Positions 37,352-46,860 are shown, counted from the stretch's first letter. The stretch: 64,000 bases of DNA from Rhizobium rhizogenes (GCF_002005205.3 NZ_CP019702.2:2174001-2238000), one strand, 5' to 3'. Notes: a model not told the origin generated them from the letters alone. A program made the numbers and translations.

Positions 37352-38331
37352 TCCTCGTCACCGGATCGGCAGGCCGTGTCGGCCGTGCCGTTGTCGCCGC
37401 CTTGCGCGCACAGGGCCGCGCCGTTCGCGGTTTTGATTTGAGGCCATCGGCAACCGGCGGCGAGGAAGTCGTCGGGTCGCTGGAGGATGCGCAGGCATTG
37501 TCCGAGGCCATCAAGGACGTGAGTGCCGTCCTGCATCTTGGCGCCTTCATGTCATGGGCTCCGGCGGATCGTGACCGCATGTTCGCCGTCAATGTCGAGG
37601 GCACGCGCCGGCTTCTGGACGCGGCTTCGGCGGCTGGCGTGCGGCGGTTCGTTTTCGCCTCCTCGGGTGAGGTCTATCCGGAAAACCGGCCGGAATTCCT
37701 GCCGGTCACCGAGGATCATCCGCTTTGCCCCAATTCGCCCTATGGGCTGACCAAGCTTCTGGGTGAAGAGCTGGTGCGCTTCCACCAGCGAAGCGGCGCC
37801 ATGGAAACGGTGATCCTGCGGTTTTCGCATACCCAGGATGCGGCGGAACTGCTGGATGAGGAGAGTTTCTTTTCCGGTCCCCGGTTTTTCCTGCGGCCGC
37901 GCATTCGCCAGCAGCAGAATTTCGGAAACACTGCCATCGCCGAACTGCTCCAGTCCCGCGATATCGGTGAGCCGTCGCACATTCTGGCGCGCAATGAAAA
38001 CGGCCGGCCGTTCCGTATGCATATAACCGATACGCGTGACATGGTGGCGGGCATTCTGCTTGCTCTCGATCACCCCGGGGCGGCGGGCGGCACCTTCAAT
38101 CTCGGTGCCGATGAACCGGCCGATTTCGCCGCACTTCTGCCGAAAATTGCGGCGCTGACCGGCCTGCCCATCGTGACAGTCGATTTTCCCGGCGACGGCG
38201 TTTATTACCATACGTCCAACGAGCGGATCAGAAACACTTTGGGGTTTGAAGCGGAATGGACGATGGACCGGATGCTGGACGACGCGGCGGCCGCAAGGCG
38301 GCAGCGACTCGCGAAGGAGCAGAGGCAATGA
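37348..38331 (+). CDS. NAD(P)-dependent epimerase/dehydratase-family dehydrogenase
   Basis: An extended short-chain dehydrogenase of 327 residues. Nucleotide binding GSAGRVG at 6-12, and the catalytic S105-S106 (FASSGEVYP), Y132 and K136 (SPYGLTK). By context it could oxidise the imported sugar or uronic acid to a lactone, like uronate dehydrogenase of the same superfamily, or epimerise it; the sequence does not decide. It overlaps both neighbours by four bases, so it is co-translated with the transporter ATPase and the IclR-lactonase fusion. Confidence 0.85.
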   Translation: MILVTGSAGRVGRAVVAALRAQGRAVRGFDLRPSATGGEEVVGSLEDAQALSEAIKDVSAVLHLGAFMSWAPADRDRMFAVNVEGTRRLLDAASAAGVRRFVFASSGEVYPENRPEFLPVTEDHPLCPNSPYGLTKLLGEELVRFHQRSGAMETVILRFSHTQDAAELLDEESFFSGPRFFLRPRIRQQQNFGNTAIAELLQSRDIGEPSHILARNENGRPFRMHITDTRDMVAGILLALDHPGAAGGTFNLGADEPADFAALLPKIAALTGLPIVTVDFPGDGVYYHTSNERIRNTLGFEAEWTMDRMLDDAAAARRQRLAKEQRQ

Positions 38332-40010
38332 AACCGGAGACGCCGGGCGGCACGGCGGCATTGGCCAAGGGCCTGACCCTGCTCGACATGGTCGCCGATG
38401 CGCCGGAACCGTTGCGTTTTGCCGAGCTGCTACGCGCCTCCGGTCTGCCGAAGCCGACATTCGCGCGCATCCTGCGCACCCTCATCGCTTATGGCCTCGT
38501 CCGTCAGGATGAGGCTCGCGGCACCTATGTGCTGGGCCAGCGTTTTCTGGAAATGTCCCATAAGGTCTGGGAAAGCTTCGATCTCGTCTCGGCGGCGACG
38601 CCTGAACTGGAGCGGCTGGCCGCCGAACTGGGGGAGACGGTTGCACTGTGCCGGCTTGACGGCACCATGACGCAATATCTCGCCGAACGTTCGCCGAACG
38701 GTCTTTCGGTGCGCGTCGAGGTGGGACGCCGCGTTCCCCTGCATTGCACCGCGCCGGGCAAGGCGCTGCTCGCCTTTCAGGACCCCGCCGTTGGCCGCGC
38801 GCTGCTGGATCGCCTGACGCTCGATCTGCAGACAGCCAAAACCATTACCAGCCTCGATGCGCTGCAGGCCGATCTGACGCTGACGCGGGCGCGGGGTTAT
38901 TCGATTTCCTACGAGGAGCATCTGCCGGGCGTGAATTCGGTCGCCGCCCCTGTCATGGGCCGGGACAATACGCCGATGGGCGTGCTCGTTGCGCTCGGGC
39001 CGTCATCGCGGCTGGATTCCTCCAATATCCATCCCGCCGGGCGTGAATTGATTGCCGCCGCCCGCCGCATTACCGGTGCAGCCGGGGCCGTGGCGATCAG
39101 CTCGCGGCCACGCCCGCGTTCGGCAACGGGCCGCCCCAGCGCCGAACTCAGCTGTATTCTGCCGTGGGGTGCGCAGCTGGGGGAAAGCCCGGTCTGGCAC
39201 GAGGGGGAAAACGCGCTCTACTGGGTGGATATCCTGCATCCGGCGGTGCACCGCTTCGATCCCGCCACCGGCCGCAACGAAACCTGCGAGACCGGCAAGC
39301 TGGTCAGCGCCGTCATTCCGGTCACCGGCGGGCGGTTGCTGGTGGCGTCGCAGGATGGCGTCGAATGGCTGGATTTCGCCTCCGGCCGGCTGACCCCCTT
39401 CGTCAGCCCGGAGGCTGGCATCGCCGATAACCGCCTGAACGATGCCAAATGCGGGCCGGATGGCGCGATCTGGGTCGGCTCGATGCGCATCGATGCCTCC
39501 AAGCCCACGGGTGCGCTTTATCGCATCAATGCCAATGGCGCATCCGAGCGCAAGGAAGGCGGCATCATCGTCTCCAACGGTCTCGGCTGGAGCCCGGATG
39601 GCCGGACCTTCTATTTCGTCGATACCGTGCCCGGCCTCATCCATGCCTATGATTGTGATCCGGCGACGGGTGCGCTGTCGCAGCGCCGTGAATTCGCCCG
39701 CATTCCGGTGGCCGATGGCCGGCCGGATGGTCTGGCCGTGGATGCCGAAGGCGGTGTCTGGTGCGCCATCTGGGATGGCTGGTGCGTGCGCCGTTATCTT
39801 CCGAACGGCAAGCTCGACCAGGTGATCGACATGCCGGTGCCGCGCCCTTCCAGCATCGCCTTTGGCGGGCCGGACCTGTCGACGCTGTTCATCACCAGCG
39901 CCCGCACGCGCCTGCCTGCCTCCACACTCGCCGACGCGCCGCTTTCCGGCGGCCTGTTTTCCTGCCGCCCGGGAATTGCCGGCGCGCGCATCTCGCTGTT
40001 TGAAGGATAA
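38328..40010 (+). CDS. IclR-type regulator fused to SMP-30/gluconolactonase domain
   Basis: A single 560-residue chain with two unrelated modules. Residues about 10-70 form the IclR winged helix (LPKPTFARILRTLIAYGLV), and 85-250 the IclR ligand domain (ERLAAELGETVAL, LHCTAPGKALLAF). A basic linker (about 255-275, RPRPRSATGRP) leads to a six-bladed SMP-30 propeller (about 278-556). The metal and catalytic residues of lactonases are all kept: E286 in GESPVW, N371 in RLNDAK, N417 in SNGLGWSPDG, D467 in PDGLAVD. So it should hydrolyse a sugar lactone and also bind DNA. The open frame is continuous; start ATG 38328 overlaps the previous stop. Confidence 0.93.
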   Translation: MKPETPGGTAALAKGLTLLDMVADAPEPLRFAELLRASGLPKPTFARILRTLIAYGLVRQDEARGTYVLGQRFLEMSHKVWESFDLVSAATPELERLAAELGETVALCRLDGTMTQYLAERSPNGLSVRVEVGRRVPLHCTAPGKALLAFQDPAVGRALLDRLTLDLQTAKTITSLDALQADLTLTRARGYSISYEEHLPGVNSVAAPVMGRDNTPMGVLVALGPSSRLDSSNIHPAGRELIAAARRITGAAGAVAISSRPRPRSATGRPSAELSCILPWGAQLGESPVWHEGENALYWVDILHPAVHRFDPATGRNETCETGKLVSAVIPVTGGRLLVASQDGVEWLDFASGRLTPFVSPEAGIADNRLNDAKCGPDGAIWVGSMRIDASKPTGALYRINANGASERKEGGIIVSNGLGWSPDGRTFYFVDTVPGLIHAYDCDPATGALSQRREFARIPVADGRPDGLAVDAEGGVWCAIWDGWCVRRYLPNGKLDQVIDMPVPRPSSIAFGGPDLSTLFITSARTRLPASTLADAPLSGGLFSCRPGIAGARISLFEG

Positions 40011-40013
40011 GGG

Positions 40014-40775
40014 ATGCGTCTCGAAAGCGTCTTTGGATTGAAGGGCCGCACGGCGCTCGTCACCGGTTCCAGCCGTGGCATAGGCGCCGCCATTGCCGAG
40101 GGGCTGGCGGGCGCGGGCGCCCATGTCATCCTGCATGGCATAAAGCCGGGCGCTGCCGCGCCCGTGCAGCACCGGATCGTCGCAAGCGGCGGCACGGCGC
40201 AGGAACTGGCGGGCGATCTTTCCGAACCCGGTGCCGGTCGTGATCTCATCGAACGGGCGGAGGCGATTGCACCGGTCGATATTCTTGTCATCAATGCCAG
40301 CGCCCAGATCAACGCCGCGCTTTCGGAACTGACACCGGACGATCTGGCGTTTCAGCTGGCGGTCAATCTGGGCTCGACGGTGGATATGCTGCAGGCGGCC
40401 CTGCCGCGCATGGCGGCCCGCAAATGGGGCAGGGTGGTTTCCATCGGCTCGGTCAATCAGCTGCGGCCGAAGGGCATTGTCACCGCCTATGCCGCCACCA
40501 AGGCTGCGCAGCACAATCTGATCCAGAGTCAGGCGCGGGATTATGCGCGCGACAATGTCTTGCTCAACACACTCGCGCCCGGCCTCATCGACACCGACCG
40601 CAATGCCCACCGTCGTGATGAGGACCCCGAAGGCTGGGCGGAATACGTCCGGACGCTGAACTGGATGGGCCGTGCCGGGCAACCGGAAGAAATGGTGGGG
40701 GCCGCCATCTTCCTGTCGTCGCAGGCCTGCAGTTTCATGACCGGTGAAACCGTGCTGATGACGGGCGGTTACTGA
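40014..40775 (+). CDS. Short-chain dehydrogenase/reductase
   Basis: A classical SDR of 253 residues related to gluconate 5-dehydrogenase and sugar dehydrogenases. Cofactor motif TGSSRGIG at 17-24, NASA near 94-97, catalytic S146, Y159 and K163 (YAATK), and an end typical of the family (FMTGETVLMTGGY). Three bases follow the fusion gene stop, so it is the last gene of the operon. It probably oxidises the sugar or a hydroxyl of a sugar-acid intermediate. Confidence 0.9.
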   Translation: MRLESVFGLKGRTALVTGSSRGIGAAIAEGLAGAGAHVILHGIKPGAAAPVQHRIVASGGTAQELAGDLSEPGAGRDLIERAEAIAPVDILVINASAQINAALSELTPDDLAFQLAVNLGSTVDMLQAALPRMAARKWGRVVSIGSVNQLRPKGIVTAYAATKAAQHNLIQSQARDYARDNVLLNTLAPGLIDTDRNAHRRDEDPEGWAEYVRTLNWMGRAGQPEEMVGAAIFLSSQACSFMTGETVLMTGGY

Positions 40776-40851
40776 TCGCGCAATCCTTCGCAGGACCCGC
40801 ATATTGGCGGATACGTGCCGGCGGATGTACTGACCACGCGCGCTGTGCCGC

Positions 40852-41658
40852 TCAGGGATCCTTGGGCGGAACGCCGCGAAGCCGCTCGAGAAGATAGGCG
40901 TGGGTTGCGGCATTGGCGACGATCAGCGTGCCGGTCCGCTCATAGATTTCAGGCCCGCGCCCCCACCAGTCCGTCACGATGCCGCCGGCTTCCTCAACGA
41001 GCAGGATGCCGGCTGCGGTATCGACAAACCCCGTCTCCTCGTAATAACCGGTAAGCCGGCCGCAGGCCACGTAAGCGCAGGAATTGGCGGCGCTGCCGAC
41101 GACCCGCACCGCGCCGATTGGGGCCCGAATATCGTCCAGACGCTGGTAGGCGCCGGGATAAAGCGAGAGATTGGGTGTTGGCAGGCCTGTGCCGACGCAC
41201 ATGAGCGCGATATCGCTGCTGGCATTGACGCGCAGGCGCTCGCCATTGAGATATGCGCCTTCGCCCTTGATCGTCGTGAACATCTCGTCGGCGACGGGAT
41301 TATAGACGAGCCCGCAGATCGTCTCGTTGCCGCGGCGCAGCGCAATGGTGATGGTGTAGTGCTGGCCATAGATGAAATTGGTGGTGCCATCGATGGGATC
41401 GACCAGCCAGCGATGTTCGGCATCCGAACCGTCAACCGGAGCGAATTCCTCGCCGGTCAGCCCCCAGGGATACCGGCCGAGCAGGCGTTCGCGGATCAGT
41501 GTTTCGGACTGCCTGTCCGCATCGGACACGAAGTCGCCCGGTCCCTTGACGCCGATCTCGATGTCGCGGAAGCGCCTGAAATGCTCGAGCGTCAATGCGC
41601 CGGCCTCGCGGGTGGTGGCGATCATGTCTTCCAGAATGGCGGTGTAATTGACGGTCAT
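40852..41658 (-). CDS. Inositol monophosphatase-family phosphatase
   Basis: A Mg-dependent phosphatase of 268 residues. Metal-site motifs are present: GEEF near 69, VDPIDGTTNF near 87-96, and FVDTAAGILLVEEAGG near 211-226 with the third aspartate. The usual Trp before that Asp is Val. Members act on inositol phosphate, histidinol phosphate or sugar phosphates. It overlaps the glycerophosphodiesterase gene by four bases at the end of an ABC operon, suggesting it dephosphorylates a product of that enzyme. Confidence 0.88.
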   Translation of the reverse strand: MTVNYTAILEDMIATTREAGALTLEHFRRFRDIEIGVKGPGDFVSDADRQSETLIRERLLGRYPWGLTGEEFAPVDGSDAEHRWLVDPIDGTTNFIYGQHYTITIALRRGNETICGLVYNPVADEMFTTIKGEGAYLNGERLRVNASSDIALMCVGTGLPTPNLSLYPGAYQRLDDIRAPIGAVRVVGSAANSCAYVACGRLTGYYEETGFVDTAAGILLVEEAGGIVTDWWGRGPEIYERTGTLIVANAATHAYLLERLRGVPPKDP

Positions 41659-42491
41659 CGGCTGAATGCCTCGGTTAGCCCTTCCGGGTCATCGGTGGTG
41701 ATCTGGTCGACCTTGAGCCGCAGCAGCCGCCCGACATCGGTGATCGATTGCGGCGTGATGCCGTTGATGGTCCATGCATCGACACGGCGGCCTGCGGCGT
41801 GGACTGGGGCGATGATATCGATGCCGGCATCTTCGGCAGCAAGGACGATACGGTAATCGAGATAGATCATTCCGGCAGCCGGTGCCGTGGCGAGCGCCTG
41901 TTCGATGAAGCCGGAAAAGTCTTCGCCCGTCTGCAGCCTTGCGAGTGTGTCTTCCTCACACGGGTCATATCCCGTCTTGAGATCGGGGACCGATGCGGCA
42001 AGCGCGGCGATGGCGTCGAAATCCCCGCCGGACAGGATCATGGAGCCCGCCAATGGCGCGATGCTTGCGCTGAAACCGGCGATGACCTGCGGGGTGAGGG
42101 CGTGCCGGTCCTCCTTGAAATCGAGCTGCAGCAGGGCATCGGGATGGATGATCTCGCGGGCGAGCAGGGTGCAGAGGTCTTCGAGCAGCATCACCCTTGA
42201 GGATACGGGCTGACCCTGATTGTCGCGCAGATATAGCTGGCGCAGGCTGGCGGCGGAGGCGTCTCGCACCCTTCCGGCGCCGGTGGTTTCCCGCTCCAGC
42301 GTCAGATCATGCAGCACGGCGCAGCCGTGGTCGGCGTGAATGACGAGATCGACTTCGATGCTCGCGCCAAGGCACATGGCCTCGATGATGCGCTCGCCGG
42401 TGAAGGCGGGATCGGCGGCGCGGCGGCGGCCGCGATGCCATTTGAGCCAGGTGCGGTGGCCGTCACGTTCGAGGAGGATGGGCATGGTCAT
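41655..42491 (-). CDS. Glycerophosphodiester phosphodiesterase-family protein
   Basis: A 278-residue TIM-barrel phosphodiesterase. Active-site marks are HRGRR near 19-23, the metal-binding EVDL near 46-49 and the catalytic-type VLHDLTLERETTG near 59-71. No signal peptide, so it acts in the cytoplasm on an imported diester. GGAG lies six bases before ATG 42491. It sits between the ATPase and phosphatase genes with two- and four-base junctions, strong evidence for one operon. Confidence 0.87.
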   Translation of the reverse strand: MTMPILLERDGHRTWLKWHRGRRRAADPAFTGERIIEAMCLGASIEVDLVIHADHGCAVLHDLTLERETTGAGRVRDASAASLRQLYLRDNQGQPVSSRVMLLEDLCTLLAREIIHPDALLQLDFKEDRHALTPQVIAGFSASIAPLAGSMILSGGDFDAIAALAASVPDLKTGYDPCEEDTLARLQTGEDFSGFIEQALATAPAAGMIYLDYRIVLAAEDAGIDIIAPVHAAGRRVDAWTINGITPQSITDVGRLLRLKVDQITTDDPEGLTEAFSR

Positions 42492-42493
42492 GG

Positions 42494-43528
42494 TCAGCTC
42501 CGGTAGATTTGCCGGTTGTCGCGAAAGGCCGTGACGGCGCGGGGCAGGATATCGACCCCCTGTCCGGCCCGGAAGAGATCGGGATGGGCGACCATCGATT
42601 TGATCCTGATACCATCGGGAAGATCGAGATCGACGAGGCCATGGGTGCCGTAATCGGTTACCCGGTGAACGCTTGCCTGCGGCGTCTCGGATGCCGTCAG
42701 GTCAACAGCCTCGGGGCGGATGGCGAGAATGGCGGGACCGTCGGCGACGGGCAGCGGCACGGTCAGGCCGGCATGGGTGAAGTTTCCGCCCGAAACCACG
42801 CCTTCGATCAGGTTCATGGTGCCGATGAAGCCGGCGACGAAGGGGGTCTGCGGTTCGCGGTAGATGACGTTCGGCCGGTCGATCTGTTCGGTCTTGCCAT
42901 TGGCCATCACGACGATGCGGTCGGCCATGGAAAGGGCTTCGTCCTGTCCATGCGTGACAAACAGCGTAGTGATGCCGAGACGTTGCTGGATATCGCGCAC
43001 CTCTTCCCGAAGGCGCTCGCGCAGATGCTGGTCGAGGCTGGCGAAGGGTTCATCCAGAAGCAGGATTTTCGGCTCGAGGACGAGTGAGCGGGCGAGCGCC
43101 ACGCGTTGCTGCTGGCCGCCGGAGAGCTGGCTGGTGGCGCGTTCGCCATAACCGGAAAGCCCGACAAGTTCGAGTACCGCTTCGACCTTCTCCGTGATCT
43201 GGGAGGCCGGCATGCGCCGCAGCTTGAGGCCGAAGGCGAGGTTCTTGAAGACGTTCATATGGGTCCAGAGCGCGTGGCTCTGGAACACCATGCCGGTGGG
43301 CCGGCGCTCGGGTGGCAGATGGGTGACGTCTTCGCCGTCGATGGTGATCCGTCCGCCGGTCGGCTGTTCGAAGCCGCCGACCATGCGCAGCAGCGTCGAT
43401 TTGCCGGAACCGGAGGGGCCGAGAAGGCAGACGAGTTCACCATCGGCGACGTCGAGCGAGAAGTTGTCGACTGCCTTGGTGCCACCGGCGAAGGTTTTGG
43501 TGACCCCGCGGATATGAAGTACGGACAT
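42494..43528 (-). CDS. ABC transporter ATPase of the GDPD-linked importer
   Basis: A 344-residue ATPase: Walker A GPSGSGKST, Q-loop FQSHALWTH, signature LSGGQQQR, Walker B LLLDEP, switch His in VTHGQDEA, C-terminal TOBE-like region with AIRPEAVDL. Start at 43528 (MSVLHIRG) is eight bases after the permease stop; the upstream frame lies in the permease gene. Belongs to the iron/polyamine-type group by sequence. Confidence 0.93.
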   Translation of the reverse strand: MSVLHIRGVTKTFAGGTKAVDNFSLDVADGELVCLLGPSGSGKSTLLRMVGGFEQPTGGRITIDGEDVTHLPPERRPTGMVFQSHALWTHMNVFKNLAFGLKLRRMPASQITEKVEAVLELVGLSGYGERATSQLSGGQQQRVALARSLVLEPKILLLDEPFASLDQHLRERLREEVRDIQQRLGITTLFVTHGQDEALSMADRIVVMANGKTEQIDRPNVIYREPQTPFVAGFIGTMNLIEGVVSGGNFTHAGLTVPLPVADGPAILAIRPEAVDLTASETPQASVHRVTDYGTHGLVDLDLPDGIRIKSMVAHPDLFRAGQGVDILPRAVTAFRDNRQIYRS

Positions 43529-43536
43529 GAATATTC

Positions 43537-44361
43537 CTAACCGCCGAAGCCGCGGGCGAAGGCGCCGCCGCCAATGACGCGGCGGGCGAACATGAGGGCA
43601 ATGAATGACGGCACCCAGAGCACGACGGACAGGACCGCGCCATACTGGATGACCATCTGGTTGTTGATGTAGCTGATCATCAGCACCGGCATCGTGCGGA
43701 TGCCGGGGGCGCCGATGAGCCATGCCCCTTCGGTTTCATAGAAGGTGCCGACGAAGCTCAGGAGCACGGCGGCGGCAATGGTCGGCCCGGCCTGCGGCAG
43801 CGTGATCGACCAGAAGACCCGCAGGGGACTGGCGCCCACATCGCGGGCCGCCTCTTCCATGCGGCGGTCGACGGCCTGAAACGCGGCGACGGGTATCCAG
43901 ATCATGAACATCAGTGTGCCGACGAGCTGGATCAGGACGACGCCCCAGAATGTGCCGATGAGGTTGAGCTGCAGAAAGATCGCCGCAATTGCCACCAGCA
44001 GCCCGAATTTCGGGAAGGCATGACCGGCAAGGAAGGAGAAGAACAAGAGGTTGCGGCCGGGAAAGCTCATGCGGGCAAAAGCATAGGCGGCGGGAAGGCA
44101 GATCAGCGCCGAAAGCAGGGTCACCACCGTCGTCAGCCGAAAGCTCAGCATCAGGGCGTTCCATACATCGGGGCGTCCGAGTGTCTGGCCCCAGAAACGG
44201 AAGCCGAACTGTTGCGGCACGACGTTGGGGTAACGCCAGACTTCGGTGAAGGCCCAGGTGCTGACGACGATGAGCGGCCCGACGATCGCAACGGTCAGAA
44301 GGGCGGCGAAGAATATGCCGGGCCAGTCGAGGCGCCTGCGCGCCGGTGCAAAAGCGGCCAT
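43537..44361 (-). CDS. ABC transporter permease (second) of the GDPD-linked importer
   Basis: A 274-residue PotC-like permease with an N-terminal helix (IFFAALLTVAIVGPLIVV) and coupling loop MEEAARDVGASPLRVFW. ATG 44361 overlaps the region of the previous stop, with GGGGAAG just upstream. Forms the channel with the preceding gene product. Confidence 0.92.
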   Translation of the reverse strand: MAAFAPARRRLDWPGIFFAALLTVAIVGPLIVVSTWAFTEVWRYPNVVPQQFGFRFWGQTLGRPDVWNALMLSFRLTTVVTLLSALICLPAAYAFARMSFPGRNLLFFSFLAGHAFPKFGLLVAIAAIFLQLNLIGTFWGVVLIQLVGTLMFMIWIPVAAFQAVDRRMEEAARDVGASPLRVFWSITLPQAGPTIAAAVLLSFVGTFYETEGAWLIGAPGIRTMPVLMISYINNQMVIQYGAVLSVVLWVPSFIALMFARRVIGGGAFARGFGG

Positions 44362-44362
44362 G

Positions 44363-45247
44363 TCACTTCCCCTGATTGCGTGCAACTGAGCGCACATAAA
44401 AGAGGCCGAAGGCAATGCAGAAGCCGAAGGCGATAACGGCCTGGGTCATGGCGCCGATGGGATCCTGCATATCGCGAAGGGTGCGCTGCATGAAGGGGCC
44501 AATCATTTCCGGCGATGCGGGGCCAAGCAGATAAGGAAGGGTGAAGGAGGAGAAGATGCCGAGCACCGAAAAGGAAAGCGCCACGAGAATGGAATTGGAG
44601 ATGCGCGGCAGGATGATGTGCCAGAAGACCTGCAACGCGTTGGCGCCCACATCCCGCGCCGCTTCCACGGACTGGTTGGCGACGCTGCCGAGGCCCGCCA
44701 GCAAAATCAGCACCGTCAGCGGGATATTGTCCCAGACAAGGCCGATGACCGGCCCCCAGGGGGTCAGATAGGGCGTGCGGATTTTCGGCAGGTCGACGGC
44801 GTTGAGCAGAATATCCACCATGCCATTGGGCCCAAGCACGCGGATGAAGGCGAAGGCGAGGATGATGGAAGGCACGAACATCGGAAAGATCGCCAGCGCC
44901 TGCACATAGGCCGAAAGGCGGCCCTGGGAAAAGCGCAGATAAAGCGCGACCGGCAGGCAGATCACCAGAAGCAGCATGGCGCAGACCAGAGTGGTCCAGA
45001 GCGTGACGGCGAGATTGTCGAGGCTGTAGCGATCCGAAAAGAAGAAGACGTAGCTCGAAAGATCGAACGTCGTTTCTCCATTGGTCCCGGTACGCCAGAC
45101 GGTGCGCCCTATGGCGTTGATGGCCGGCCAGATGACGAGCCAGATCATCAGGAAAACGGGAATGGCGACGAGCAGGAGGCCGATTGGCCTCCTGCCTGCC
45201 ATATTGTCGATGAGCGGGCGTACCGCTCCTTCTGCTGCCTCGGTCAC
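44363..45247 (-). CDS. ABC transporter permease (first) of the GDPD-linked importer
   Basis: A 294-residue PotB-like permease with six hydrophobic segments and coupling loop VEAARDVGANALQVFWHIILP. The start is GTG 45247, overlapping the binding-protein stop as GTGA, so translation is coupled. Confidence 0.91.
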   Translation of the reverse strand: MTEAAEGAVRPLIDNMAGRRPIGLLLVAIPVFLMIWLVIWPAINAIGRTVWRTGTNGETTFDLSSYVFFFSDRYSLDNLAVTLWTTLVCAMLLLVICLPVALYLRFSQGRLSAYVQALAIFPMFVPSIILAFAFIRVLGPNGMVDILLNAVDLPKIRTPYLTPWGPVIGLVWDNIPLTVLILLAGLGSVANQSVEAARDVGANALQVFWHIILPRISNSILVALSFSVLGIFSSFTLPYLLGPASPEMIGPFMQRTLRDMQDPIGAMTQAVIAFGFCIAFGLFYVRSVARNQGK

Positions 45248-46395
45248 GACTTGCGGTCGACGTTCGGAGCAACGTGACGGTACCAGCCGTCATTGATGGC
45301 GGTTTCCCATTTACCGGCCGGGAAGGTCGGAATGGTCTGCGGAATGATGTCGGCGAAGCGCTTGCGCAGATCGGCTGGGACATAGTCCCAGGAAACGCCG
45401 GGGAAACCGCCGAGTTCGGTGAGGATGGCGCCCTGGATTTCTTCGGAGAGAACGAAATTCGCCAGCTTGAGGGCGGCATCGCGATTGGTGCCGTTCGCCA
45501 GCACCACGGCCCGGGAGAAATCGCCGCAAAGCGCGAGATCCTGAAGCTGAACGAGGCCCGTTTCCGCAGGAAGCACACCCTGATCGATCGCCTTCAGAAC
45601 CTGATCGGACCAGACGGGCGTCATCGTCACGACGCCTTGCGACAGCAGCTGCAGAGACTGGGTGTTGCCGGAGGCATAGGCGCCCTTGTCATAAAGCGAC
45701 GGGGCGATATCGGTCAGCAGATCCCAGGCCTTGCCCAGTGCTTTGTCGCCGAATTCCTGGGTGTAGTTGTCGACCGTGAAAGCCTTGGGGTCGAGACCAT
45801 TGGCCTGATGGATGGCGCGGCGAACGAAATTGCCGCCGGAACCGCCCTTGTCGGGACGGTTATAGACGAACTGGCCGGGATTGGCCTTGATCCAGGTGAC
45901 AAGCTGCTCCCAGGTCTTCGGCGCATCCGCGGGCTTCAGCTTGGCTGTGTCATAGGCGAGCAGAACCTGGCTGCCGCGATAGGGCAGGCTGTATTCGCTG
46001 CGGATGGCAAGCGGGTTGACGCGCGAATAGTTGGAGAGACCGGCTTTCGCCATGTTCACATAGATGCCGGCATCGATCGCGCCTGCGGGCAGCAGCGGAT
46101 CGGAATGCTCGAAATAGTCAGCCTGCGGATCCGTGCCTGTCTGCTTTGCTGCAATGGCGCGTTCGCCGATGGCGATAATGCCGGCATTATCACCGGCGTC
46201 CACGAGGTTGAGTTTGATACCCGGATTGGCCGCCTCGAAAGCGGGCTTGACCGTGTTGGTCCAAAAATCGAGGATGTTGCTGTCGGCGCCAGTATACCAG
46301 TCGATCGTGCCCGGGGCGGCGAAGCTCATGCGCGGCGCAAGGGCAAGGCCAGCGGCGGCGCCTGCTGCTGATATCATGAAGGTGCGGCGTTTCAT
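45244..46395 (-). CDS. Tat-exported periplasmic binding protein of the GDPD-linked importer
   Basis: A 383-residue binding protein of the polyamine/iron-like class. The twin-arginine signal MKRRTFMISAAG followed by a hydrophobic stretch ends near SFA-A. GGAGA lies six bases before ATG 46395. First gene of a six-gene operon: binding protein, two permeases, ATPase, GDPD, phosphatase. The companion enzymes point to a glycerophosphodiester or other organophosphate ligand. Confidence 0.92.
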   Translation of the reverse strand: MKRRTFMISAAGAAAGLALAPRMSFAAPGTIDWYTGADSNILDFWTNTVKPAFEAANPGIKLNLVDAGDNAGIIAIGERAIAAKQTGTDPQADYFEHSDPLLPAGAIDAGIYVNMAKAGLSNYSRVNPLAIRSEYSLPYRGSQVLLAYDTAKLKPADAPKTWEQLVTWIKANPGQFVYNRPDKGGSGGNFVRRAIHQANGLDPKAFTVDNYTQEFGDKALGKAWDLLTDIAPSLYDKGAYASGNTQSLQLLSQGVVTMTPVWSDQVLKAIDQGVLPAETGLVQLQDLALCGDFSRAVVLANGTNRDAALKLANFVLSEEIQGAILTELGGFPGVSWDYVPADLRKRFADIIPQTIPTFPAGKWETAINDGWYRHVAPNVDRKS

Positions 46396-46860
46396 CTCTG
46401 TCTCCAGTGCTCTCGGCGAGTGGAATTGTTGAGCGCTGACCCTTTTTTGGAAAGATCGGAACGGCGCTGGCCCGCTTTGCACAGCCGTGCATTTTTTAAC
46501 GGGTCGGCGGCGTTTCTAATGTCTTTCCTTAACGCTTTCGTGACACCCGGCTGGCGTCGCCCGGCTGACGAAAATTAGCGTCTGAATAATTTAGCTACGC
46601 CGCAAATTGTCATCACTTGCATGGGCCGGGTAACACTTCATTCAGTGGTTCTGTGAAATCTAAAATACGCAGGTTCCAAGGTTTTGTCGGCGGAGCCGGT
46701 AGAACAATCGGACCCCGTCTCACCCTGCCTTCGGCGGCTTTGAGAGGATATCCGCTTGTCGCCCTATGAGGAGGGGCACAGCTACCCGCGATGTTTGTTT
46801 ATATCTCTCCCCGGCCACCCCGTGCGGGCGGTTGGCGGAGCGCTTGCCCCGAGGCCTTTC
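46396..46860. other. Divergent intergenic region
   Basis: 465 bases between the divergent importer operon and the chemoreceptor gene. It must hold both promoters; the AT-rich part around 46560-46620 is the likeliest. No gene, clear operator or RNA element was recognised. Confidence 0.5.

Noticed and set aside
39003..40913. 636-codon open frame antisense to the fusion and SDR genes
   Set aside because: Shadow of coding bias; no domain content.
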